Source: Agromyces protaetiae
GTDB lineage: Bacteria > Actinomycetota > Actinomycetes > Actinomycetales > Microbacteriaceae
Assembly (NCBI RefSeq): GCF_030866785.1
Contig: NZ_CP133018.1
Span: 3,038,001 to 3,102,000 of the forward strand
DNA length: 64,000 nucleotides
Direction: 5' to 3'
The position numbers were made by a program, and so were the translations under genes. Positions within the stretch are counted from its first letter, which is position 1. Each line of letters opens with the position of its first letter. The notes below the pieces were generated by a model. It was given only the letters and a program-made list of their open reading frames with translations. It was not told where the DNA came from and searched no databases. Positions 9,124 through 18,695 of the stretch are shown in pieces.

Positions 9124-10380
9124 TCAGCGCACGCGCACCGAGAGACAGGTCACGCAGCCTTCGAGCTTCTCGAACTCCGAGATGTCGACCGTGACCACCC
9201 GGTAGCCGAGGCCCGACAGCATCTCTGCGGTCTTCGGCGCGGAGGCCGCCATCAGCAGCGTCTCGGGCGAGAGCTCGACGACCGCGACGCCCTCGGGCTC
9301 GGGCACGGGCAGGAATCGCGGGAACAGGCTCGGCGTGTCCACGCGTTCGGCGTCGCCGATGATCGTGCCGTCGGGCAGCGCGGTGAGCAGGCTCTTCAGG
9401 TGCAGTGCCTTCGTGACCGGGACCGCGACCACGGTGAACCCGTGCGGGGCGAGGATCGTCCGCAATTGCCGGATGCCTTCGGCGTTGGTCCGGCTCGAGG
9501 CACCCACGTAGACCGTGTCGCCGACCTTCAACACGTCGCCGCCCTCGAGCGTGCCGGGCTGTTCGATGCGCTGCACCGTGAGGCCGGGCAGGCTCCGCAC
9601 GGCACGTTCGACGGACGCGGTCTCCGCCCGCCGCGACTCGGCACCGGGGCTGCAGATCACGGCGAGGTCTCCGAACATGACGACCTGATCCTCGACGAAC
9701 ACCGAGTCGGCGAGCTCGGGCTCGGCGTCGACCTCGATGGTCTCCCACCCCTCGGCGACGAGCGCCGCGCAGTAGTTGTCCCACTGCTCGTCGGCCCTGG
9801 CCTGGTCGACCGGCACGCGTTCGCGGTGCGTGAGCTCGCCCTCGGCGAGGTTCGAGGCGGGGATGCGCACGAGGGCCATGCGGTGCTGCTCGCGGTCGGG
9901 CGCGTACGCGAGCACCGTGCGCAGCACGCGGCCGGCGAGCAGCACCTCGGCGAGCACGACCGCGATGATGAACACGAGGTTGAGGCTGACGAGCGAACCC
10001 AGCACGAACAGGAACATCTCCGGCCGCATGCCGTTGCCGCCGGCGAGCACGGTCCAGGACGTGCCGAGGATCGCGGCGAGCACCGCCGACGCGAGTCCCG
10101 CGATCAGTGCGAGGAACCAGCGTCGGGTGGCGCCGAGCGCGTTCGTGATCGAGAGCAGCGCCCACGCCATGATCGAGGTCACGAAGAAGTGCCCGCCGAT
10201 CTGTCCGAACACGTCGGGCGACTGCCCGTTGCCGATGAAGAGTGCGAGCGTGGACGCCGCATACGCGACGGCGGCGACCACCGCGGCGGACAGCAGCACC
10301 GCGCCGGCACGGCGGGCCGGCGTGACCGCCGGCCGGAAGCGGGCGCGCGAGGATGGAGCGGATGGCGCGGGGGACGTCAT
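9124..10380 (-). CDS. Membrane-anchored dimethylargininase (DDAH) fusion
   Basis: A 418-residue protein. Residues about 24-150 form four transmembrane segments; about 165-418 is a dimethylarginine dimethylaminohydrolase domain of the amidinotransferase fold. The expected active-site parts are present: TLEGGD at 277-282, H327 in ALHLKS, and C412 in the terminal GCVTCLSVR motif. DDAH converts methylated arginine to citrulline plus methylamine, or arginine-like guanidines to ureido products. Ordinary bacterial DDAH is soluble and about 255 residues, so the membrane half is an addition. The ATG at 10380 lies six bases after TAGGCT (10387-10392), so the mRNA is probably leaderless. The substrate in this organism is unknown. 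Confidence 0.85.
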   Translation of the reverse strand: MTSPAPSAPSSRARFRPAVTPARRAGAVLLSAAVVAAVAYAASTLALFIGNGQSPDVFGQIGGHFFVTSIMAWALLSITNALGATRRWFLALIAGLASAVLAAILGTSWTVLAGGNGMRPEMFLFVLGSLVSLNLVFIIAVVLAEVLLAGRVLRTVLAYAPDREQHRMALVRIPASNLAEGELTHRERVPVDQARADEQWDNYCAALVAEGWETIEVDAEPELADSVFVEDQVVMFGDLAVICSPGAESRRAETASVERAVRSLPGLTVQRIEQPGTLEGGDVLKVGDTVYVGASSRTNAEGIRQLRTILAPHGFTVVAVPVTKALHLKSLLTALPDGTIIGDAERVDTPSLFPRFLPVPEPEGVAVVELSPETLLMAASAPKTAEMLSGLGYRVVTVDISEFEKLEGCVTCLSVRVR

Positions 10381-10432
10381 TGGCCCAGCCTATCCGGGCG
10401 CCCGCCACCGACCGGCGGTGCCGACGGGGCGA

Positions 10433-11608
10433 TCACTGCGGCGTGTCGGCTCCGGTTTCGGCCGCCGCCGTGCGGTGCGCGCCGAGGCGCTCGCTCGCGA
10501 GCCGCTCGGCGGCGCCGAGCGTGGTCTCGCCGGCGGCCTCCGCGCCGCGCAGCACCTCGCGCACGGTGCCGCCGATGCCCGCGATACGGGCCTCGAGCTC
10601 GGCAGCTGCGACCTCGGGCGACGACGCCAGGTCGAGGTAGACGACGCCGCCCGCATTGACGACGAAGTCGGGTGCCCACGCGATGCCGCGCTCGCGCAGC
10701 AGGTCGGCCACCGCGCGCTCGGCGAGCTGATTGTTCGCCGCGCCGACGACCGCGCGCACGCGCAGGTCGCGCACGACCGCTTCGGTCAGCACGCCGCCGA
10801 GGCCGCACGGCGCGAACACGTCGGCCTCGACCCGGTGCGCGTGCTCGGGTTCGACCCACTCGGCGCCGAGTTCCTCGGCGAGCGCGCGTTTGCCGTCCGC
10901 GACATCCGTCACCGTCAGCCGCGCGCCACCTGCCGCGAGCTGTCGCGCGAGGCGACCGCCCACCTGCCCGAGGCCCGCGATCACGATGTGCCGGCCCGCG
11001 ACGTCGCGGCTGCCGGTGAGGTGCTCGAGCGTCGCGACGAGGCCGGCGTGCACACCGGCCGCGGTCGCGTCCGCCGGCTCGCCGACGCCGCCCTGCTCGG
11101 GCGGCAGCCCGCACACGTGCGCGGTGCGCTCGGCGACGACGGCCATGAGTTCGGCGCTCGTGCCCACGTCTTCGGCGGTCATGTAGGCGCCGCCGAGCGA
11201 TTCGACGGCATCGCCGAGGTCGAGCATGGCGGCACGCCGGCCGGTGTCGTCGAGCACGACCCCCGGCGGGATCGCGATGACGGCCTTGCCGCCACCTCGC
11301 GCGAGCCCCGCCGCGGCGTTCTTCAGCGTCATGGCCTGCGAGAGTCGCAGGGCGTCGGCGAGGGCGTCGGTCCAGTGGTCGTAGTGCCAGAGGCGGGCGC
11401 CGCCGAGTGCCTGACCCAAGACGGTCGAATGCACCGCGACGATGACGACGAGACCCGAGCGCGGTCCGCGGGTGATGAGCACCCGTTCATGGTCGGGGGC
11501 GTCGAGCGGAAGGGCGACCGCCGTGTGCGCGGTCGGCGCAGTCGGCGTGGACGCGGTCGTCGGCGTGGATGCGGTCGCGGGCATCGCAGGGACCTGTGTG
11601 ATCGACAT
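10433..11608 (-). CDS. Leucine/valine (Glu/Leu/Phe/Val family) dehydrogenase
   Basis: A 391-residue NAD-dependent amino-acid dehydrogenase of the Glu/Leu/Phe/Val superfamily. The substrate domain contains MTLKNAAAGLARGGGKAVI with the two conserved lysines. The Rossmann domain begins at IAGLGQVGGRLA, and GAANNQLA and NAGGVV are typical. Oxidative deamination of valine or leucine to the 2-oxo acid is the likely reaction; the substrate cannot be settled by eye. An unusual Thr/Ala/Pro-rich stretch of about 30 residues precedes the conserved fold. Start ATG at 11608 has AGGAG eight bases upstream. The product of this reaction links to the branched-chain amino-acid importer at 45-51 kb. Confidence 0.88.
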   Translation of the reverse strand: MSITQVPAMPATASTPTTASTPTAPTAHTAVALPLDAPDHERVLITRGPRSGLVVIVAVHSTVLGQALGGARLWHYDHWTDALADALRLSQAMTLKNAAAGLARGGGKAVIAIPPGVVLDDTGRRAAMLDLGDAVESLGGAYMTAEDVGTSAELMAVVAERTAHVCGLPPEQGGVGEPADATAAGVHAGLVATLEHLTGSRDVAGRHIVIAGLGQVGGRLARQLAAGGARLTVTDVADGKRALAEELGAEWVEPEHAHRVEADVFAPCGLGGVLTEAVVRDLRVRAVVGAANNQLAERAVADLLRERGIAWAPDFVVNAGGVVYLDLASSPEVAAAELEARIAGIGGTVREVLRGAEAAGETTLGAAERLASERLGAHRTAAAETGADTPQ

Positions 11609-11688
11609 CGATCGTTCTCCTGGTTCTTCCGCCTGGTGGGCGGAACGTGGGCTGCGGCGCCTCGTGAGCGCCTCACCCCCAGGGTAAC

Positions 11689-11730
11689 GCCGGTCTCGCT
11701 GGTCGAGTAGCGAAGCCTCTCGAGACCGGC
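11689..11730. repeat. Dispersed GGTCGAG-type palindromic repeat / terminator
   Basis: GCCGGTCTCG (11689-11698) and CGAGACCGGC (11721-11730) form a perfect 10-bp inverted repeat three bases beyond the purH stop codon. The interior carries TGGTCGAGTAGCGAAGC, a core also seen at 28104 and 41109. It may terminate purH transcription. Confidence 0.55.
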
Positions 11731-11732
11731 CC

Positions 11733-13346
11733 CTAGTGGAAGAAGTGGCGCTCGCCCGTGAAGTACATGGTCACGCCGGCCGCCTTCGCGGCCGCGACCA
11801 CCTCGTCGTCGCGCACGGACCCGCCGGGCTGGACGATCGCACGCACCCCCGCGTCGATCAGGATCTGCGCCCCGTCGGCGAACGGGAAGAAGGCATCGGA
11901 TGCCGCGACCGAGCCCGCGGCGCGTTCCCCCGCACGCTCGACCGCGAGCTTGCACGAGTCCACGCGGTTCACCTGCCCCATGCCGACGCCGACCGACGCA
12001 CCGCCTGCGGCGAGCAGGATCGCGTTCGACTTCACGGCGCGGCACGCGGTCCATGCGAACGCGAGGTCGGCGAGCGTCGCCTCGTCGGCCGGCTCGCCCG
12101 CGGCCAGGGTCCATTCGGCGGTCGGCGCGAAGTGCCGGTCGGCCTGCTGCAGGAGCATCCCGCCGGAGACCTGGCGCAGCTCGACCGCCGTGGGCGCGAA
12201 GCCGTCGGGCAGCGTGAGCAGGCGGATGTTCTTCTTCTGCGTGAGCACCTCGACCGCGTCGGGCTCGAACCCGGGCGCGACGAGCACCTCGGTGAAGATG
12301 CCCGCGACCGTCTCGGCCATCTCGCGCGTGACGACGCGGTTCGCAGCGATCACGCCGCCGTACGCGGAGACCGGGTCGCACTCGTGCGCCCGGCGGTGCG
12401 CGTCGGCGATCGGGTCGGCTGCCCCGGGCGCGGCTACGGCGATGCCGCACGGGTTCGCATGCTTGATGATCGCGACGGCGGGCTCGGCGAAGTCGAACGC
12501 GGCACGCACGGCCGAGTCGGCGTCGACGTAGTTGTTGTACGACATCTCCTTGCCGTGCGGCTGCGTGGCCTGGGCGATGCCGGGTGCCGGGGCGCCGTTC
12601 GCCGCGTAGAGCGCGGCTCGCTGGTGCGAGTTCTCGCCGTAGCGGAGGTCGGCGTCCTTCGTCCACGACCCGGCGACCCAGGCCGGGAACGGCGACTCCT
12701 CGGCGGGCTGGTCCGGCGCGACGGCCGATCCCATCCATGACGCCACGGCGATGTCGTAGGCGGCCGTGTGCCGGAAGGCCTCGCGCGCGAGCTCGCGACG
12801 CTGCGCGAGCGTCGTACCACCCGCCGCGACCGCCGCAGCGATCTCGGTGTAGCGGTCGGGCGAGACCACGACCGCGACGTTGGCATGGTTCTTCGCCGAG
12901 GCGCGCACCATCGCCGGGCCGCCGATGTCGATCTGCTCGACCACGGCGTTCGGCTCGGCGCCCGAGGCCACGGTCTCGGCGAACGGATACAGGTTCACGA
13001 CGACGAGCTCGTACGGCTTGATGCCGAGCTGGGCCAGCTCGGTCTCGTGGTGGTCGAGACGCAGATCGGCGAGCAGGCCCGAGTGCACCGCGGGGTGCAG
13101 CGTGCGCACGCGACCGTCGAGGTGCTCGGGGTAGCCCGTGACCTCGGCGACCTGGGTGACGGGCAGTCCGGCGGCGGCGATCGCCGCGCTCGTGCCGCCC
13201 GTCGAGACGAGCTCGACGCCCGCGTCGACGAGCGCCGTCGCGAGCTCGACCAGGCCGCGCTTGTCGCTCACGGCGATGAGGGCCCGCCGTACGCGCACCC
13301 GGTCGCGCTCGCGGTACAGGCTCGGGTCGATCTGCGGTCCGCTCAA
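11733..13346 (-). CDS. purH: Bifunctional AICAR transformylase / IMP cyclohydrolase PurH
   Basis: A 537-residue enzyme catalysing the last two steps of IMP synthesis: formyl transfer from 10-formyl-THF to AICAR, then ring closure. The N-terminal MGS-like cyclohydrolase domain (about 20-160) shows [11 protein letters not shown] and [13 protein letters not shown]. The transformylase domain contains KHANPCG, the conserved Lys-His catalytic motif. Length matches the family. Translation starts at TTG 13346, with AAAGGAG six bases upstream. It follows purN by 97 bases holding two hairpins with the same GAGGGCC/GGCCCTC arms. PurN makes the preceding formylated intermediate, so the two genes form a purine pair. 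Confidence 0.96.
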   Translation of the reverse strand: MSGPQIDPSLYRERDRVRVRRALIAVSDKRGLVELATALVDAGVELVSTGGTSAAIAAAGLPVTQVAEVTGYPEHLDGRVRTLHPAVHSGLLADLRLDHHETELAQLGIKPYELVVVNLYPFAETVASGAEPNAVVEQIDIGGPAMVRASAKNHANVAVVVSPDRYTEIAAAVAAGGTTLAQRRELAREAFRHTAAYDIAVASWMGSAVAPDQPAEESPFPAWVAGSWTKDADLRYGENSHQRAALYAANGAPAPGIAQATQPHGKEMSYNNYVDADSAVRAAFDFAEPAVAIIKHANPCGIAVAAPGAADPIADAHRRAHECDPVSAYGGVIAANRVVTREMAETVAGIFTEVLVAPGFEPDAVEVLTQKKNIRLLTLPDGFAPTAVELRQVSGGMLLQQADRHFAPTAEWTLAAGEPADEATLADLAFAWTACRAVKSNAILLAAGGASVGVGMGQVNRVDSCKLAVERAGERAAGSVAASDAFFPFADGAQILIDAGVRAIVQPGGSVRDDEVVAAAKAAGVTMYFTGERHFFH

Positions 13347-13368
13347 CGCGGGCTCCTTTCATCCAACC

Positions 13369-13426
13369 GAGGGCCGAGACGGCCCTCAGCGCTGGGGTCG
13401 CGGCGAGGGCCAGAAATGGCCCTCGC
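13369..13426 (-). promoter_or_regulatory. Twin GAGGGCC hairpins between purN and purH
   Basis: Hairpin B (13403-13426) has a perfect 9-bp stem GCGAGGGCC/GGCCCTCGC with a six-base loop. Hairpin A (13369-13387) has a 7-bp stem GAGGGCC/GGCCCTC with a five-base loop. They share the same arms and lie in tandem just before the purH ribosome-binding site. They may be a terminator/attenuator pair or a regulator binding site. Confidence 0.5.
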
Positions 13427-13443
13427 TCCAAGCTCCACCGCGC

Positions 13444-14034
13444 TCATGCGGTGAACTCCTTGAGGTCGAGGTGGGACGTGGCGATGTCGTGCACGGCTTG
13501 GATCAGCAGCCGCCGCTCGATGGGTTTGATGCGGTCGTGCAGGCTGTGCTCGGTGTCGTCGGGCAGCACGGGGACGCGCTCCTGCGCGATGATCGGGCCG
13601 CCGTCGACCGAGGTGTCGACGACGATGAGGCTCGCGCCGGTCTGCGTGACGCCCGCGGCGAGCGCGTCGCGCACCCCGTGTGCACCCGGGAACTCGGGCA
13701 GATAGGCGGGATGCGTGTTCAGCAGGTACGGCGAGAAGGCCTCGACCACCGAGGGTGGCACGAGCCGCATGAGCCCCGAGAGCACGACGAGTTCGGCGTC
13801 CCAGCGGCGCACCTCGGCGATCAGCGCCTCGCCCCAGGCCTCGCGGCTCTCGTACGCGGTGAACGGCACCGTGAACGTGGGGATGCCGAACTCTTCGCCG
13901 AGCACCAGACCGTCGGCATCGCGATCGGCACCGATCGCCACGACGCGTGCGGGGTACTCGGGGTCGGAGGCGGCTTCGAGGAGCGCGCGGAGGTTCGAAC
14001 CGCCGCCCGAGATCAGCACGACGAGCTTGAGCAC
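13444..14034 (-). CDS. purN: Phosphoribosylglycinamide formyltransferase PurN
   Basis: A 196-residue GAR transformylase, third step of purine synthesis. It shows [13 protein letters not shown] at the N-terminus, the catalytic Asn-His segment [17 protein letters not shown] and the Asp in [14 protein letters not shown] at 14034 is the start: TAGGCT (14041-14046) lies six bases upstream and no Shine-Dalgarno is present, so the message is probably leaderless. purN and purH are adjacent as in Mycobacterium (Rv0956-Rv0957). There the PerM protein directly precedes purN, whereas here an APC permease gene has come between. Confidence 0.96.
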   Translation of the reverse strand: MLKLVVLISGGGSNLRALLEAASDPEYPARVVAIGADRDADGLVLGEEFGIPTFTVPFTAYESREAWGEALIAEVRRWDAELVVLSGLMRLVPPSVVEAFSPYLLNTHPAYLPEFPGAHGVRDALAAGVTQTGASLIVVDTSVDGGPIIAQERVPVLPDDTEHSLHDRIKPIERRLLIQAVHDIATSHLDLKEFTA

Positions 14035-14066
14035 CGTTCGAGCCTACCGGCTGCCCGGATGCGCAC

Positions 14067-14102
14067 CCGCGTCACCCGCGTCACCCGCGTCACCCGCGTG
14101 AC
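14067..14102. repeat. 9-bp tandem repeat before purN
   Basis: GTCACCCGC-like units are repeated about four times between the purN promoter and the end of the APC permease gene. No function can be assigned. Confidence 0.6.
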
Positions 14103-14125
14103 CGGCACCGGCAGCGCCCCCGCGC

Positions 14126-15661
14126 TCACACCCCGCCGTCGACCGACCGGATCACCACCTGCTCGTCCTCGGGCACCTGCACCTCGGTCTCACGGTTCAG
14201 CGACTCACCGCGGAAGAACGGCTTCGCATCGGCGAAGAACGACCACACGACCATGAGCACCGCACCCAGCAGCAGCGAGCCGACACCGACGACGAACACC
14301 CCGCCGACGCCGAACAGCACCGTGTACCCGTAGTCGGGGTCGAGCATGTCGATCGCGGAATAGATGAACGCCCCGGTGAGCAGCACGGCGCCGAGGAGCG
14401 GGAACACCAGCCGGTTGAAGACGTTCCGCACCGACGAGAACAGGCTGTCCTTGAAGTACCAGACGCACGCGAACCCGGTGATGGCGTAATAGAACGCGAT
14501 CGCGAGACCGAGCGACAGGATCGTGTCCTGCAGGATGTTGTCGCTGATGAGCGTCATGCCGACGTAGAACACGATCGCGACGAAGCCCATGAGCAGGGTC
14601 GAGAACGACGGCGTCTTGTAGCGCGGGTGCACCGTCGCGAACCGCTTCGGCAGCGCCTTGTACACCGCCATCGCGAGCGTGCCTCGCGCGGTCGGCAGGA
14701 TGGTCGTCTGGGTCGAGGAGACGGCCGAGATCATCACGGCCACGACGAGCAGCCACGCCCACGGCCCGAACAGGGCGTCCTTCAGGACGAAGAACACGTC
14801 GTCGGCGTTCGCCTCGTTGCCGAGCCCGGTGGCCGTGTCGCCCAGGCCCGCGTACGACATCGCGGCGACCGTCACGCCGACGTAGGTGACGAGCAGGATC
14901 ACCGTCGTCAGCACGGCCGCGCGACCCGGGATGCGCTTGGGGTCGCGGGTCTCCTCGTTGAGCGCGAGGCAGGTGTCCCACCCCCAGTAGATGAAGAGCG
15001 CGAGCAGCACCGCCTCGACGAACCCGTCGAACGACGAGAACGCGAACGGGTCGAACCACGACCACGAGGGCGTCGTCGACCCTTCGGGCGCGTCGCCGTT
15101 CACGACCTGGACGACGGCGAAGATCACGAACAGGATGAGCGCGAGGTACTGGATGGCGAGCAGCACGTTCTGCATGCGCTCGCCGATCTCGAGCCCGCGC
15201 CAGCTGATGAACGCCATGAGCGCGATGAACACCACGCCGGTCGCGGTCACGATGGCGCGGTTCTCGGCCAGCTCGGGGTTGATGAGCAGCCAGAGGTACT
15301 TGCCGCCGATCTCGGCGAGGTTCGCGAGCACGACGGTGCCGGCGACCGCGACGCCCCAGCCGCCCATCCAGCCGACCCATGGCCCGAACGCCTTCGTCGC
15401 CCAGGTGAACGTGGTGCCGCAGTCGGGCACGTCGCGGTTGAGCTCACGGTAGGCGAAGGCGATCAGCAGCATCGGGATGAACGCGATGATGAACGCGATC
15501 GGCGCCTGCTCGCCGACGGTGAGCACCACGAAGCCGAGCGTGGCGGCGAGCGAATAGACCGGGGCCGTCGAGGCCAGCCCAATGACCGTGGATCCCCACA
15601 GCCCGAGTGTTCCGGTGGCGAGGCCCTTGCCCTCGCGCGTGCCTTCCGTCGTCGTCGACAT
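14126..15661 (-). CDS. APC-family amino-acid/polyamine permease
   Basis: A 511-residue integral membrane protein with about 12 hydrophobic helices and the family's N-terminal signature GLWGSTVIGLASTAPVYSLAA. Other APC-like stretches are DCGTTFTWATKAFGPWVGW and the helix-six region ALFIYWGWDTCLALNEET. It should be a proton- or exchange-coupled importer for an amino acid or amine; the substrate is not predictable from sequence. ATG at 15661 has AAAGGGG upstream. It sits between the PerM-like gene and purN, two genes that are neighbours in mycobacteria, so it looks like a later insertion into a conserved block. Flanking intergenic DNA has tandem repeats and a dispersed repeat (15754-15832). Confidence 0.88.
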   Translation of the reverse strand: MSTTTEGTREGKGLATGTLGLWGSTVIGLASTAPVYSLAATLGFVVLTVGEQAPIAFIIAFIPMLLIAFAYRELNRDVPDCGTTFTWATKAFGPWVGWMGGWGVAVAGTVVLANLAEIGGKYLWLLINPELAENRAIVTATGVVFIALMAFISWRGLEIGERMQNVLLAIQYLALILFVIFAVVQVVNGDAPEGSTTPSWSWFDPFAFSSFDGFVEAVLLALFIYWGWDTCLALNEETRDPKRIPGRAAVLTTVILLVTYVGVTVAAMSYAGLGDTATGLGNEANADDVFFVLKDALFGPWAWLLVVAVMISAVSSTQTTILPTARGTLAMAVYKALPKRFATVHPRYKTPSFSTLLMGFVAIVFYVGMTLISDNILQDTILSLGLAIAFYYAITGFACVWYFKDSLFSSVRNVFNRLVFPLLGAVLLTGAFIYSAIDMLDPDYGYTVLFGVGGVFVVGVGSLLLGAVLMVVWSFFADAKPFFRGESLNRETEVQVPEDEQVVIRSVDGGV

Positions 15662-15753
15662 GTCACCACCCCTTTTGAGCCAGAGGGTAGCACCGCGCGC
15701 GAGGCACGAGCGGGCGAGACGGCCGGTCGGCCGCGCGGGCGGGCGGCGCGGTG

Positions 15754-15832
15754 CTTGCTCAGGAACGCGGGCACGACACGCCGCCATCGGCGGCGTCCTC
15801 GCCGGCGCGTCGCGCACATCTTCCTGAGCAAG
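15754..15832. repeat. CTTGCTCAGGAA element, copy 1
   Basis: Perfect 12-bp inverted ends CTTGCTCAGGAA (15754-15765) and TTCCTGAGCAAG (15821-15832) enclose 55 bp, including an internal 7-bp stem CGCCGCC/GGCGGCG. Related copies are at 30273-30347 and 49671-49756. Copies 1 and 2 also share interior words CGACACGCCG and GGCGCGTCGCGC. Confidence 0.75.
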
Positions 15833-15856
15833 GATTTGGACGGGTGCGGTTTCGGG

Positions 15857-15907
15857 CGGATGCCACGCGCCAGCGGATGCCACGCGCCAGCGGATGCCAC
15901 GAGCCGG
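15857..15907. repeat. 17-bp tandem repeat
   Basis: Three units of CGGATGCCACGCGCCAG (the third with substitutions) plus a decayed fourth, between the dispersed repeat and the end of the PerM-like gene. Noncoding. Confidence 0.7.
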
Positions 15908-15938
15908 CGAATGCCGCGGGCCGAGCGCCGCGGGCGGA

Positions 15939-17228
15939 TCAGGCGAGGTGCGCTTCGTGGGCGGATGCCTCGTCGGCAGGCCGCGTGCGCGCCCCCACGT
16001 CACCCCGGGGCATCGCGCGCGCGGTGAACGCGCCGGCGACCGCGCCGAGGAACACGGTGACCGCGGCGATGCCGGCCACGGGCCACGGGTCGGGACCGGT
16101 CACCGCGAGCCGACCGGGGCCGATCGCACCGCCCGACCACCAGGCGAGGAGCCCGATCACCACACCGGCGACGACCCCCGAGGCGGCGGCGAGGATGACG
16201 GGCGCCCACCAGGCGTCGGCACGCACGTCCGGGGTCGTCGCGAAGCGCCGCCACACGAGGTTCGCCCCCGCGAACGCGAACACGAGCGGCACGATGAGCC
16301 ACACGATGCCGAGCGATGCGCCTTCGGGCGGCAGTACACCGAGCAGCGGCACGCCGGGCACGGGGCCGAGCAGGGTGCCCGTCGGCGAGACCGTCGATCC
16401 GGCGCCGAACGCGAAGCCCGGTCCGAGCATCCACGACGCGGCCCAGACGACCGCGTTCGGCAGCACGGCCAGCTCGGCGACGGTGATCGCGATCCCGCCG
16501 TCGACGCCGGCGCCGATCGCCTGCGAGAGCCCGATCATGGTCGCGTAGTCGGCGGCGATCAGCACCGCGACCAGCACCGCAGCGGCCGCGAGCACGCCGA
16601 AGACCGTGCCGGCGCCGACGCGGACCGCAGCGGTGGTCACGGCGACGGCGAACTCGGGCAGCGCGCGCCAGCGCGCGAGCAGCGGTCCCGCCGAGGCATC
16701 CGCCCGCCCGATGCGCTCGGCCCGCAGCGTCTCGGACACTGCACCGATCGTCGCGCCGAGCGCCATGACGAACGCGGGCAGCACGACCCCCTGCCACAGC
16801 GACGGCGTGGCCGCCGGATGCGCCGCGGCGAGCGCGAGGGCCGCGCCGACCGCGGCCATGACCGCAGCCGCGGTCACGACGCCCGTGGGGCCGTGGCCGG
16901 CGACGGCCGCCCGGCGCCCGATCCGGACCCCGAAGAGCACGGTCACGAGCCCGAAGCCGAGCGCCGCGATCGTGATCGGGAACGGATCGCCGGCACCCGC
17001 GACGCCCGTGAGCTCGGCGGTGAGCGGGTCGAGCTGCACCGTGAGGTCGACGCCGTGCCCGAGCAGCCAGACGTCGGCCGTCGCGCGCAGGAAGATCGAG
17101 GCGTCGAGGGTCAACCCGAAGTGGACGGCCCAGAGGAGCATGAGCGGTACGAGGACGACGCCGAGACCCACGAGGGTCGCGATCGCGGCCTCGAGCGCGG
17201 CGAGCAGGGCGACGGCGGTGCGGGACAT
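15939..17228 (-). CDS. PerM-like cell-division membrane protein (DUF6350)
   Basis: A 429-residue, Ala/Val-rich protein with about eight or nine membrane helices and a short polar tail. Sequence character and position match the DUF6350 family. Its mycobacterial member Rv0955 (PerM) lies between sucCD and purN-purH and supports division under stress. Here the gene sits in the same block, between sucC-sucD plus two membrane genes and purN-purH. The assignment therefore rests largely on synteny, not on a catalytic motif. ATG at 17228 has TAGGCT nine bases upstream and no Shine-Dalgarno. The hydrophilic C-terminus (RGDVGARTRPADEASAHE) carries one of the GGATGCCTCG words. Confidence 0.75.
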   Translation of the reverse strand: MSRTAVALLAALEAAIATLVGLGVVLVPLMLLWAVHFGLTLDASIFLRATADVWLLGHGVDLTVQLDPLTAELTGVAGAGDPFPITIAALGFGLVTVLFGVRIGRRAAVAGHGPTGVVTAAAVMAAVGAALALAAAHPAATPSLWQGVVLPAFVMALGATIGAVSETLRAERIGRADASAGPLLARWRALPEFAVAVTTAAVRVGAGTVFGVLAAAAVLVAVLIAADYATMIGLSQAIGAGVDGGIAITVAELAVLPNAVVWAASWMLGPGFAFGAGSTVSPTGTLLGPVPGVPLLGVLPPEGASLGIVWLIVPLVFAFAGANLVWRRFATTPDVRADAWWAPVILAAASGVVAGVVIGLLAWWSGGAIGPGRLAVTGPDPWPVAGIAAVTVFLGAVAGAFTARAMPRGDVGARTRPADEASAHEAHLA

Positions 17229-17291
17229 GGCACCGCGAGCCTAACCCGGGCCGCCGGGCACCATCGGCACGACGTGCGGATGGCGCCGCGA

Positions 17292-18695
17292 TCAGCGGCC
17301 GTCGCCGGGCTCGACGGCTACGACCGCCGGATCGACGGCCGGCTCGGGCACGGCGCGCGCGTCGGGCGACCCGGCCGGCCGGCGCAGCAGCTCCACCACC
17401 AGGAGCGCCAGCAGCGCGAGGACGACCGTCCAGACGACGAGACTCACCGTGATCGGCCGTGTGAACAGCACGACCGCCGAGGCGACCACCACGATGAGCG
17501 CGTAGGCCCCGGCACGCCAGCGATCGAGCCAGCTGCCGAACGTGCCCGTCGTGACACCGTGGGCCGCGGCGGAACGCCGTAGGGCGCCGAAGCCCGAGTC
17601 GGCCAGCCCGCGCGCTGCGCGCGCCGGCCGCCACGGGCCCGTGAACCACGCGATGACCGCGATGAGCAGCGCGAGCACGAACAGCGACAGGATCGCCCCG
17701 CGCATGATCTCGACGAGCTGCTCGAAGAGCGCGACCGCCGCATCCTGCGGCATGATCGACGGGCTCACCGTGCCCACGAAGAACGCCCGGCCGATGCCGA
17801 GCCCGGCGGCGAGCACGACCATCGAGAGCGCGAAGCCCGCCGCGGTCCAGACGAGCGCCGCCGCGCGGCGTTTCGCGATGAGCACGCCGGCGATGAGCAG
17901 GGCGAGCGAGAGGATCGGCAGCCAGGTGCCGGCCGCGACCGCGAGCGCGTACATGGTCTTGACGAGGGCGATCGCATCGTCCTGCACGATGACGATGCTG
18001 CGATCGATCGAGGGGATCGCCGATGCGAGCCCGATGCCCTGATCCTCGAGCCGTTGCTTGACGGCGTCGATGACCGGCCCGAGCTGCACCGAGAGCGTGT
18101 CGTTCGACACGTCGAGCGCGGCGTTCGGGTCGCCCTGCATCGCGGCGACGAACTGACGATGCGTCACCCTGAGGGCGGTCCCCCACACGTCGGCGAAGGC
18201 CTCGGACGCGACGATGCGATCGACGGCGCCGTCGATCAGCGACTGCAGCCCCTGCGTCGCGGGTCCTTCGAGCAGTCCCAGCGCGTCCTGCGCACGCGGC
18301 GGCAGGTTCAGCTGCTGCAGCCCGTCGAACAGGTCGCTCGTCAGCGCTTCGAGGTCGACCTGTTCCTCGATCGCGGCCGTGACCTGATCGCCGACGAACG
18401 CCTGCACGTCCGGGTCCTCCGCGAGCGGTGCGAACGTCGACACGAACCGGTCGGTGTCGACGAGCTCGAGCCGCGCCCAGGCCGTGAGCAGCGCGATCGG
18501 TGCGAGCACGAGCCCGACGACGACGCAGATCACCGCGACGACGGTACGCCAGCGCTGCGCGCCCGTGCGGGTGGCCGGCGGTTCGGCACCACCGCCGCCG
18601 GCTCCGCGGTCGGTCTGTGTTCGCCTGAGGGCCGAGTTCTCGGCCTCCAGCTGCGCGATGCGCGCTTCGAGTTCGGACTGCGATGCCGTCGACAT
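17292..18695 (-). CDS. Membrane protein with N-terminal coiled coil, unknown function
   Basis: A 467-residue protein of a family common in actinobacteria but without a known role. Residues 5-25 (SELEARIAQLEAENSALRRT) form a short leucine-zipper-like coiled coil. One membrane helix follows at about 48-72, then a roughly 180-residue polar region, probably outside the membrane, and about five further helices toward the C-terminus. ATG at 18695 is preceded by AAAGGGG. It lies 63 bases from the PerM-like gene and is in the sucD-to-purN block, where mycobacteria also have membrane proteins of unknown function (Rv0953-Rv0954 positions). A role at the cell envelope or division site is a guess. Confidence 0.7.
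   Translation of the reverse strand: MSTASQSELEARIAQLEAENSALRRTQTDRGAGGGGAEPPATRTGAQRWRTVVAVICVVVGLVLAPIALLTAWARLELVDTDRFVSTFAPLAEDPDVQAFVGDQVTAAIEEQVDLEALTSDLFDGLQQLNLPPRAQDALGLLEGPATQGLQSLIDGAVDRIVASEAFADVWGTALRVTHRQFVAAMQGDPNAALDVSNDTLSVQLGPVIDAVKQRLEDQGIGLASAIPSIDRSIVIVQDDAIALVKTMYALAVAAGTWLPILSLALLIAGVLIAKRRAAALVWTAAGFALSMVVLAAGLGIGRAFFVGTVSPSIMPQDAAVALFEQLVEIMRGAILSLFVLALLIAVIAWFTGPWRPARAARGLADSGFGALRRSAAAHGVTTGTFGSWLDRWRAGAYALIVVVASAVVLFTRPITVSLVVWTVVLALLALLVVELLRRPAGSPDARAVPEPAVDPAVVAVEPGDGR

Noticed and set aside
15754..15832. CTTGCTCAGGAA elements as ordinary terminators
   Set aside because: The 55-bp loop, absence of a U-tract and repeat sharing between unrelated loci fit a dispersed repeat better.
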